Both the position numbers and the translations under genes were made by a program. Of a stretch of 5,259 nt of DNA, positions 1-4,430 are shown in pieces. The notes beneath the pieces are model-generated. The model was not told the origin of the DNA, did no database searches, and worked only from the letters and a program-made list of their open reading frames with translations. The number at the start of each line of letters is the position of its first letter. The first letter of the stretch is position 1. Origin of the DNA: Burkholderiaceae bacterium (lineage in GTDB: Bacteria; Pseudomonadota; Gammaproteobacteria; Burkholderiales; Burkholderiaceae); contig JAGOEY010000145.1 in the NCBI GenBank assembly GCA_017997515.1, positions 1-5,259 on the forward strand. Direction: 5' to 3'.

Positions 1-68
1 GCCACCTCGGTCAGGTTGAAGCCGCAACGCACGGTTTCCCGCACGGAGCGCAGTTGTTGGAAGTTCAT
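1..68 (-). CDS. cysB: CysB-family LysR-type transcriptional regulator, 5' end only
   Basis: Only the first 22 codons are inside the window; the gene runs off the left edge. Reading leftward from the ATG at 68, the protein begins MNFQQLRSVRETVRCGFNLT and continues EVA. This matches the opening of CysB-type LysR regulators, whose N-terminal winged helix-turn-helix starts with 'MNFQQLR.. E.. R..FNLTEVA' leading into the recognition helix. CysB proteins are cytoplasmic tetramers that control sulfate assimilation and cysteine synthesis in response to acetylserine; that role is family knowledge and cannot be tested on this fragment. No clear Shine-Dalgarno sequence precedes the ATG. The 178 bases upstream of the start, before repeat A, hold a candidate promoter and a small inverted repeat. 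A paralogue such as Cbl is possible, so the family is surer than the exact symbol. Confidence 0.72.
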   Translation of the reverse strand, partial: MNFQQLRSVRETVRCGFNLTEV

Positions 69-143
69 GGCAAGGCAGGCACAGTTCAGGCAAAGACCCG
101 GATTGTGGGGAGCCAGGCGGATTTTGAAAACAACTGATTCGTT

Positions 144-176
144 GGTTCAAAATAACCTAAACATCTATGCGGCCAA
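144..176 (-). promoter_or_regulatory. Candidate promoter and operator of the CysB-like regulator
   Basis: On the minus strand a -35-like TTGGCC (171-176) lies 16 bases from a -10-like TATTTT (149-154), which would start transcription near 142 and give a leader of about 74 bases. The -10 is covered by a small inverted repeat, GGTT-6-AACC (144-157), in an AT-rich setting. LysR-type regulators commonly bind AT-rich dyads near their own promoter, so autoregulation is plausible. Both hexamers are imperfect, and this is a motif-level inference only. Confidence 0.3.
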
Positions 177-246
177 AGAAGGCGCGAATGTTGCGTATAA
201 CTCGCGGGCGAAAAGTAGGTGCTGCCAAGGCCGCATGGAAATGCTG

Positions 247-315
247 TTTGCTATAAAAATAGAAGCTATTGGCGCTCGTCTACTGTGCATTAGAGGCTAT
301 TTTTACGCTTAAAGA
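247..315 (-). repeat. Dispersed intergenic repeat A, copy 1
   Basis: This copy aligns with positions 3747-3813 at roughly 64 percent identity (my hand count) with a two-base gap. The best-kept blocks are TTTGCTA at the left, GCGC.CGTC in the middle, TAGAGG, and TTTT..TTAAAGA at the right. It contains a short stem CTAT-4-ATAG (251-254 with 259-262) and a perfect 9-base inverted repeat, TAAAAATAG (254-262) with CTATTTTTA (297-305). The orientation given is that of the flanking genes. From memory, Comamonadaceae genomes carry many intergenic copies of an element with a GCGCT...AGCGCTAGAGG core, which this resembles. It has no coding capacity. A decayed miniature transposable element is one possible origin. 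Confidence 0.75.
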
Positions 316-365
316 GCGGGCAATTCAGCCCAAAACAACCCGCCGCATGCGACGCGCACGGGCTC

Positions 366-460
366 TTCCAGCAGATACCGCGGATCTGGCTCCGCCAGTC
401 CGCAGGTATCGCCCCCTGCAAGGGGGTAGGCGAGAGCGAAGCGAAGCCTGGGGGTGTGCC
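366..460 (-). repeat. Dispersed hairpin repeat B, copy 1, at the 3' end of the thioesterase gene
   Basis: Nearly collinear with 3845-3947. It has three parts. First is a long hairpin, 374-410: GATACC pairs with GGTATC, GCGGA with TCCGC and CTGGC with GCCAG around a TCC loop, with single-base bulges at 385 and 404. Second is a CCCCCT-GCA-AGGGGG hairpin (412-426). Third is a GCGAAGCGAAGCCTGGGGGTGTGCC-type tail (436-460) that ends exactly at the thioesterase stop codon. The tail's GGGGG could also pair with the CCCCC block, so alternative folds exist. It resembles an element I recall as abundant at 3' gene ends in Comamonadaceae. No U-rich tract follows the hairpins in the direction of the gene, so it is not a standard intrinsic terminator; a Rho-related, RNA-protecting or REP-like role is possible. 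Confidence 0.8.
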
Positions 461-883
461 CTACCTCGGTGCCAGAATGGCCATGGTGATACGCGACACA
501 CAGGTCAGTTCACCCGCGTCGTTCACCATGTCGATCTGCCAAACGTGTGTCGTGCGGCCAATGTGGACTGCCCGTGCCGTGCCCGTGACCCAGCCGGACG
601 TGGCGCCACGCAGGTGGTTGGCGTTGATGTCCAGGCCCACGCCGCGGTGGCCTTCGGGGCACGCAAACATGGCGCCCACCGAGCCCAGCGATTCGGCCAG
701 CACCACGGACACGCCGCCGTGCAACAGGCCAAAAGGCTGCACCGTGCGGTGGTCCACCGGCACCCGCCCGCGCAGGAAGTCGTCGCCAAATTCAGTGAAC
801 TCGATACCCAGATGCTCCATGGCGGTGCCGCGGCTGCTGGCGTTCAGGCTTTCGAGGGAGATGGGTTTTTTCCAGATGGACAT
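461..883 (-). CDS. Hotdog-fold acyl-CoA thioesterase, YdiI/MenI-like
   Basis: This 140-residue cytoplasmic enzyme is predicted to hydrolyse an acyl-CoA thioester. Its length and sequence follow Escherichia coli YdiI (MenI, 1,4-dihydroxy-2-naphthoyl-CoA hydrolase) almost end to end: MSIWKKPISLESLNA at the start, QPFGLLHGG at 49-57, SVVLAESLGS at 59-68, GLDINANHLR at 83-92 and TMAILAP at the end. The YdiI catalytic residues are all present as Q49, H55 and E64. The start at 883 is chosen because it reproduces the family N-terminus; the frame stays open further upstream but lies opposite the AsmA-like gene. There is no strong ribosome binding site. Most Comamonadaceae respire with ubiquinone rather than menaquinone, so the physiological substrate is probably a different aryl- or acyl-CoA. 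It is transcribed away from the AsmA-like gene, and its TAG stop touches repeat B. The family is certain, the substrate unknown. Confidence 0.93.
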   Translation of the reverse strand: MSIWKKPISLESLNASSRGTAMEHLGIEFTEFGDDFLRGRVPVDHRTVQPFGLLHGGVSVVLAESLGSVGAMFACPEGHRGVGLDINANHLRGATSGWVTGTARAVHIGRTTHVWQIDMVNDAGELTCVSRITMAILAPR

Positions 884-911
884 GGGTGTCAGGGTGGTTG
901 GGAGATGCACC

Positions 912-917
912 ACTATA
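912..917 (-). promoter_or_regulatory. Candidate -10 box of the thioesterase gene
   Basis: On the minus strand TATAGT matches the sigma-70 -10 consensus at five of six positions and lies 28 bases upstream of the thioesterase ATG. No good -35 hexamer sits at 16-18 bases; a GACA-containing stretch (939-942) is spaced too far. The 114-base divergent gap (884-997) must also drive the AsmA-like gene, for which I see no convincing promoter. Confidence 0.3.
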
Positions 918-997
918 GGCGGGGAACCGTACGTTGTTTGTCGCTTGCGGCGCTGGCCTACGCCTGGGTGCAGGCCAATTGGGTACGCTGGGCGGTT

Positions 998-2368
998 ATG
1001 GCCCTTTTGATGCAACCCGAACCCCCGCAGCGGCTGCCGCGCTGGGCCCGTGGTGTGCTGGCCGCTGCGGCCGTTGTAGGTGTGGGCGGTGCGGCGCTGC
1101 TGGCATGGCTGCCGTCCGACGAGGCGCTGGCCCAGCGGGTGGCTGACGCTGCCACCGAACGCCTGGGTGTCAAGGTGGCGGTGGGTGCGCTGCATTGGCA
1201 GCTGTGGCCTACCCCCCAGGTGGTGCTGAACGATGTGGCTACCGACCAACCCGCGCCCGTGCAGTTGCGCCAGGTCACACTGACTCCGCGCCTTGGCAGC
1301 CTGTTGCGCGGGCCGCTGGCGCTGGAGCGGGTGGAAGTTGACGGGGCCACCGTGCCGCAGCTGTCATTGCGTGGGTTGGGCCAAGGTGGCACGGGAGCTG
1401 GCGATGTGGGCGCGTTGCCGGACGCCCAGTCTGCCGCCACACCCCTGGCCCGCCTGCAGTTCCGCGACGTGACCTGGGTCTCGCGCACCGGCATTGCGGT
1501 GGACTATGAAGGTGAGGCCGACTTTGACCCGGCATGGCGGCCCCGCAGCGCCCATATTCGCCGCCCCGGCTTCACGCCTGCCACGACATTAACGCTGACC
1601 CGGCTTGGCACCCAAGACCGCTGGCGCACCGAGATCCAGTTGGGCGGTGGCACCGCCGACGGCGAGGTGGCGCTGCACACGGCAGACGATGGGGGCTTGC
1701 GCCTTGAAGGGCAACTCAGCCCGCAGGCCGTCGAGGTGGCCAGCACCATGGCTGCCTTCAACCGCCGCTCGCCGGTGGCGGGCAAGGCGTCGGGCACCAC
1801 CACGCTGTCGGCCCAGGGGCCGGGTGTGGGTGCGCTGGCGCAGTCGCTGCAGACCCGCAGCACCCTGCACATGGCCCCGGCCACGGTGCTGCGGTTTGAC
1901 CTGAACAAAGTCGTGCGCACCCTGGGCCGCGACCATGCGGGCAGCACCACACTCAACAGCCTGAGCGGCCAGATGGAGACGCAAAACACCCCCGGCGGCA
2001 TGGTGACCCGGTTCACCGCGCTGCAGGCCCGCTCCGGCATGCTGGGGCTGTCGGGCGAGGCGACGTTGGCGAACCGGCAGATTGATGCGACCCTGGCCAT
2101 CGACCTGGTGGATGGTTTGGTGGGGGTGCCCCTGCGGGTGCAGGGCCCTGTGCAGGCCCCCACAGTGTCGGTGTCGGGTGGTACGGTGGCCGGTGCGGTG
2201 GCGGGCACGGCGGTGTTGCCAGGTGTGGGCACCGCGCTGGGCGCACGGATTGGGGCCACGCTGGGCAAAATTTTTGGGGATGGTGCACCTGCTGCCACAC
2301 CGTCCGCGCCCAAGACGCCGCCCCGCGCGGGGCCAGCGGACGATCCACTGTGGCGGGGTGGGCAATAG
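998..2368 (+). CDS. AsmA-family envelope protein with glycine-zipper tail
   Basis: This 456-residue protein is anchored in the inner membrane by one N-terminal helix (about 19-38, alanine/valine/glycine rich, preceded by R12, R15 and R18). The rest should lie in the periplasm. Just after the helix, residues about 40-75 give the AsmA N-terminal pattern: an amphipathic 'RVADAATERLGVKVAVGALH' stretch, then W.P.P.V.LNDV. The C-terminal half, from about 290 to 395, has the beta-rich AsmA repeat pattern with FDLNKVVRTL, a threonine-rich linker and GLSGEATL. AsmA-like proteins belong to the TamB/VPS13-like bridge superfamily linked to phospholipid transport and outer-membrane assembly. At 456 residues it is shorter than E. 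coli AsmA (617). Residues 394-427 are a GxxxG-rich stretch, followed by a proline/alanine tail. An ATG at 1010 is an alternative start; neither has a good ribosome binding site. Earlier in-frame codons lie opposite the thioesterase and are not part of it. Confidence 0.85.
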   Translation: MALLMQPEPPQRLPRWARGVLAAAAVVGVGGAALLAWLPSDEALAQRVADAATERLGVKVAVGALHWQLWPTPQVVLNDVATDQPAPVQLRQVTLTPRLGSLLRGPLALERVEVDGATVPQLSLRGLGQGGTGAGDVGALPDAQSAATPLARLQFRDVTWVSRTGIAVDYEGEADFDPAWRPRSAHIRRPGFTPATTLTLTRLGTQDRWRTEIQLGGGTADGEVALHTADDGGLRLEGQLSPQAVEVASTMAAFNRRSPVAGKASGTTTLSAQGPGVGALAQSLQTRSTLHMAPATVLRFDLNKVVRTLGRDHAGSTTLNSLSGQMETQNTPGGMVTRFTALQARSGMLGLSGEATLANRQIDATLAIDLVDGLVGVPLRVQGPVQAPTVSVSGGTVAGAVAGTAVLPGVGTALGARIGATLGKIFGDGAPAATPSAPKTPPRAGPADDPLWRGGQ

Positions 2369-2378
2369 GGTCAGGCGT

Positions 2379-3677
2379 TTAGCGCGTGCTGCGTTGCCCC
2401 CGGTTCAGCAGCGCATACAGCAGGATCGCCCCAAACGTCGCAGTCCCAATCCCACCCAGCGCAAACCCACCAAACTTGAGTGTGAAGTCACCCGTGCCCA
2501 GGATCAGCGTGATGGCCGCGACGATCAGGTTTTTGTTCTGCGAAAAGTCCACCTTGTTGTCCACCCAGATCTTGGCACCGGCCACGGCGATCAGGCCAAA
2601 CACCACGATGGACACACCACCCATCACCGGCAGCGGAATGGCCTGGATCACGGCGCCAAACTTGGGGCTGAAGCCCAGCAGGATGGCGATCAACGCGGCC
2701 ACCATAAACACGGCGGTGGAATAGATCTTGGTCACGGCCATCACACCGATGTTCTCTGCATAGGTGGTCACACCCGTGCCACCTACACCACCCGACACAA
2801 TGGTGGCCACACCGTCACCGATGAATGCGCGGCCCATGTACGGGTCCAGGTTGCGCCCGGTCATGGCCGTCACGGCCTTCAGGTGGCCCAGGTTCTCTGC
2901 CACCAGGATGATGGCGACGGGGGCAATCAGCAGCATCGCGTTGGTGTCGAACACCGGCGCGGTGAAGCTGGGCAGGCCTAGCCAGGCCGCGTTGGCAATA
3001 CCACTCAGGTCCAGCGGTTTGCCCAGGCCCATGCCATTGGTCAGTACGGCGTAGATGACGCTGGCGACCAGCAGGCCCACAAGGATCAGCAGGCGCTGCA
3101 GCATGCCGCGTGTCAGCACAGCCACCAGGCCCACACTCACAAAAGTCACCACCTGCATCCACGCATCAAAATTGCTCGCGGCCATGTTCTTGATCGGAAT
3201 ACCCGCGAGGTTCAGCCCGATGACGGCCACCACCGCGCCCGTCACCACCGGCGGCATGAAGCGTTCAATCCACCCGGTGCCAATGGCCTGCACGATGGCA
3301 CCAATCACCACATACACCACCCCGCAGGCCACGATGCCTCCCAGCGCCACACCGATGTTGGCATTGGGCCCCTTGCCCGCGTAGGCCGTGGCGGCAATCA
3401 CCACCCCGATGAAGGCAAAACTCGACCCGAGGTAACTCGGCACCCGCCCGCCGGTGATGAGAAAGAAGATCAGCGTGCCGATACCGCTCATCAGAATCGC
3501 GATGTTCGGGTCGAACCCCATCAGGATCGGGGCCAGCACGTTGGCGCCAAACATGGCGATCACATGCTGCACCCCCATCACCCCGGTATGCGGCCAGGAC
3601 AGGCGCTCGTCAGGTGCCACCACGGCACCTTCAGCGGGCGTGACCTCGCGCCAGCGGGGGAAATACGACTCGGACAT
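2379..3677 (-). CDS. rutG: NCS2-family uracil/xanthine permease, RutG/UraA type
   Basis: This 432-residue inner-membrane transporter is predicted to import uracil, possibly also xanthine or thymine, by proton symport. The NCS2 fold has 14 membrane segments, and hydrophobic stretches cover most of the protein. Diagnostic motifs are GVQHVIAMFGANVLAPILMG (35-54, the QH motif of the first helix), PSYLGSSFAFIG (80-91), AENLGHLKA (260-268) and TTYAENIGVMAVTK (304-317). By alignment to UraA, E261, H265 and E308 are the uracil- and proton-binding residues, and all are present. The N-terminus (VVAPDERL at 19-26) and overall wording are closer to RutG than to UraA as I recall them. No rut catabolic genes are beside it, so the symbol reflects similarity, not operon context. 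The start at 3677 has a strong GAGGAG ribosome site five bases away; an upstream ATG at 3716 is not needed. Its stop is 10 bases from the convergent AsmA-like stop. Confidence 0.93.
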   Translation of the reverse strand: MSESYFPRWREVTPAEGAVVAPDERLSWPHTGVMGVQHVIAMFGANVLAPILMGFDPNIAILMSGIGTLIFFLITGGRVPSYLGSSFAFIGVVIAATAYAGKGPNANIGVALGGIVACGVVYVVIGAIVQAIGTGWIERFMPPVVTGAVVAVIGLNLAGIPIKNMAASNFDAWMQVVTFVSVGLVAVLTRGMLQRLLILVGLLVASVIYAVLTNGMGLGKPLDLSGIANAAWLGLPSFTAPVFDTNAMLLIAPVAIILVAENLGHLKAVTAMTGRNLDPYMGRAFIGDGVATIVSGGVGGTGVTTYAENIGVMAVTKIYSTAVFMVAALIAILLGFSPKFGAVIQAIPLPVMGGVSIVVFGLIAVAGAKIWVDNKVDFSQNKNLIVAAITLILGTGDFTLKFGGFALGGIGTATFGAILLYALLNRGQRSTR

Positions 3678-3682
3678 GGAAA

Positions 3683-3688
3683 CTCCTC
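3683..3688 (-). promoter_or_regulatory. Ribosome binding site of the uracil permease
   Basis: GAGGAG on the minus strand ends five bases before the ATG at 3677. It is by far the best Shine-Dalgarno sequence in the window and decides the permease start over the in-frame ATG at 3716. Confidence 0.85.
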
Positions 3689-3699
3689 TGGATGGGTAA

Positions 3700-3730
3700 G
3701 GCGCGTATTTTTGCACCCTTGTGGTGCGCC
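3700..3730 (-). promoter_or_regulatory. Possible folded leader upstream of the uracil permease
   Basis: In the leader of the permease, GCACC and GGTGC (3713-3717 and 3723-3727) form a five-base-pair hairpin with a five-base loop. GGCGC and GCGCC (3700-3704 and 3726-3730) can instead form a five-base-pair outer stem that uses two of the same bases, so the two folds partly exclude each other. The distance from the structure to the ribosome site is about 11 bases. Small leader RNAs that sense nucleobases are known for permeases of this family, such as the NMT1 xanthine riboswitch. I cannot match this to a known consensus by eye; a protein operator or chance are equally possible. Confidence 0.3.
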
Positions 3731-3746
3731 CACCCTGGAGTTTGTG

Positions 3747-3813
3747 TTTGCTACTGTTTTGGTAGCTGTCTGCGCACGTCCACCGGGCGCTAGAGGTGGT
3801 TTTGTTTTAAAGA
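3747..3813 (-). repeat. Dispersed intergenic repeat A, copy 2
   Basis: Second copy of the element at 247-315, in the same orientation. Its left part holds a perfect stem GCTAC-7-GTAGC (3750-3754 with 3762-3766), at the same place as the CTAT/ATAG stem of copy 1. The middle holds GCGC...GCGC (3772-3775 and 3787-3790) followed by TAGAGG. The 9-base terminal inverted repeat of copy 1 is not kept here. It lies 70 bases upstream of the permease start, so it may be in or just before the permease promoter region. Confidence 0.75.
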
Positions 3814-3844
3814 AGCTGCCCAGCCCGTGGCAAATCACCGGTAT

Positions 3845-3947
3845 TTGCCAGCAGGCACCGCGGCACTGGCTTTGCCAGGCCGCTGGTGGCGCCCCCTGCA
3901 AGGGGGGAGGAGTAGCGGAACGAAGTCCGCGAAGCCTGGGGGTGTGC
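3845..3947 (-). repeat. Dispersed hairpin repeat B, copy 2, at the 3' end of the holin-like gene
   Basis: Second copy of the element at 366-460, same orientation, ending at the stop codon of the holin-like gene. The main hairpin (3854-3890) keeps the paired layout of copy 1: CACC with GGTG, GCGGC with GCCGC and CTGGC with GCCAG around a TTT loop, with the bulges in the same places (3865, 3884). The CCCCCT-GCA-AGGGGG hairpin is identical (3892-3906). This copy has an extra stem, GCGGA-6-TCCGC (3915-3919 with 3926-3930), which copy 1 lacks. The tail GCGAAGCCTGGGGGTGTGC (3929-3947) is almost identical to copy 1. No U-tract follows. Confidence 0.8.
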
Positions 3948-4349
3948 CTATAACCAGGTGCCGTTTTGTGGCATCTGGATGGTGGTGGCCGGGTCACTGC
4001 CACCCAGCATCACCCCCATGGCCAGGCCCAGCAGCGAGATAAAGATGCTGGCAAAAAACGCCGTCCAGAAGCCCGACACCTTGAAGCCGCGCACCAGCGC
4101 CGACACCAGCAAAATCATCAGCGCGTTGATGACCAGCAGAAACAGCCCAAGCGTCAGCAACGTCAGTGGCAGCGTGAGGATGATCAGCAGCGGCTTGACG
4201 ATCGCATTCGCAAAGCCCAGCAGCAGCGCAGACACCACCAGCGCGCCCGTGCTCTCGAACTTGAGCCCGCGGAACAGGTGGCTCGCCACCCACAGCGACA
4301 CAGCGGTGACGGCCCAGTCGACGAGGAAAGGGGGCAAAGAGTTCAGCAT
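3948..4349 (-). CDS. Small four-helix membrane protein, 'phage holin superfamily IV' family
   Basis: This 133-residue inner-membrane protein has four hydrophobic segments: about 7-26, 35-50, 54-87 (long, probably two helices with little between them) and 95-116. A short polar tail follows. The family hallmark is clear: LLGFANAIVKPLL at 43-55 followed by TLPLTLLTLGLFLLVINALM at 59-78. Databases name this family after a mycobacteriophage holin, but members are widespread single chromosomal genes of unknown function; nothing here suggests a prophage. The start at 4349 gives the usual N-terminus; the frame extends to an ATG at 4418, but the added residues are polar, unlike the family, and overlap the likely divergent promoter. 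No strong ribosome site is visible. It is divergent from the gamma-glutamyltransferase-like gene and upstream of, and co-directional with, the uracil permease, separated by 270 bases that include the second repeat pair. Its TAG stop touches repeat B. Confidence 0.88.
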   Translation of the reverse strand: MLNSLPPFLVDWAVTAVSLWVASHLFRGLKFESTGALVVSALLLGFANAIVKPLLIILTLPLTLLTLGLFLLVINALMILLVSALVRGFKVSGFWTAFFASIFISLLGLAMGVMLGGSDPATTIQMPQNGTWL

Positions 4350-4382
4350 GGTGTTGGCAGGCAGTGGCGTGGTGAAGCAAGA

Positions 4383-4388
4383 ATCATA
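4383..4388 (-). promoter_or_regulatory. Candidate -10 box of the holin-like gene
   Basis: TATGAT on the minus strand matches the sigma-70 -10 consensus at five of six positions, 33 bases upstream of the ATG at 4349. The -35 region is poor. The 81-base gap between the divergent genes must hold both promoters; on the plus strand a -35-like TTGGCA (4354-4359) exists but has no well-spaced -10. Confidence 0.3.
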
Positions 4389-4420
4389 TCGGCGCGGCTT
4401 ACCATGGCCCATCCCCATTC

Positions 4421-4424
4421 AGGA
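4421..4424 (+). promoter_or_regulatory. Ribosome binding site of the gamma-glutamyltransferase-like gene
   Basis: AGGA six bases before the ATG at 4431. It favours this start over the in-frame ATG at 4404, which would add nine residues (MAHPHSGHP) and has no Shine-Dalgarno sequence before it. Confidence 0.6.
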
Positions 4425-4430
4425 CACCCC

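Larger units (their letters stand above)
69..460. other. Intergenic region with regulator promoter and repeat pair
   Basis: This is the gap between the regulator start (68) and the thioesterase stop (461). I see no credible gene in it. Positions 69-246 are relatively AT-rich and probably hold the regulator's promoter. Positions 247-315 hold repeat A and 366-460 hold repeat B; both are described separately. Positions 316-365 are a spacer containing short inverted repeats (GCGGG at 316-320 with CCCGC at 339-343, and a nested GGGC/GCCC) but nothing I can name. The open frames crossing this region have no ribosome binding site, run through the repeats and resemble no family I know. Confidence 0.7.

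Noticed and set aside
16..312. 98-codon plus-strand frame over the regulator start and repeat A
   Set aside because: It overlaps the CysB-like start codon and repeat A, and resembles no known protein.
366..460. Classical Rho-independent terminator in repeat B
   Set aside because: The hairpins are strong, but no U-tract follows on the coding strand in either copy.
247..460. CRISPR array or insertion sequence
   Set aside because: There is no regular spacing of identical repeats, no transposase frame and no convincing target-site duplication.
269..997. 243 extra in-frame codons before the AsmA-like start
   Set aside because: They run through both repeats and the opposite strand of the thioesterase gene, have no recognisable domain, and the AsmA N-terminal helix begins only after 998.
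884..1249. N-terminal extension of the thioesterase frame
   Set aside because: It lies opposite the AsmA-like N-terminus, and the YdiI-type N-terminus begins at the ATG at 883.
1504..2313. 269-codon minus-strand frame opposite the AsmA-like gene
   Set aside because: Long antisense frames are expected in DNA with this GC content; the composition is serine/arginine/proline-rich with no family motif.
2082..2981. 299-codon plus-strand frame spanning the AsmA-like and permease ends
   Set aside because: It crosses two well-supported genes and its product is a low-complexity histidine/arginine/glycine-rich translation.
3948..4349. Prophage or lysis cassette suggested by the 'phage holin' family name
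   Set aside because: No endolysin, spanin, integrase or structural gene is nearby; the family is common as a single chromosomal gene.
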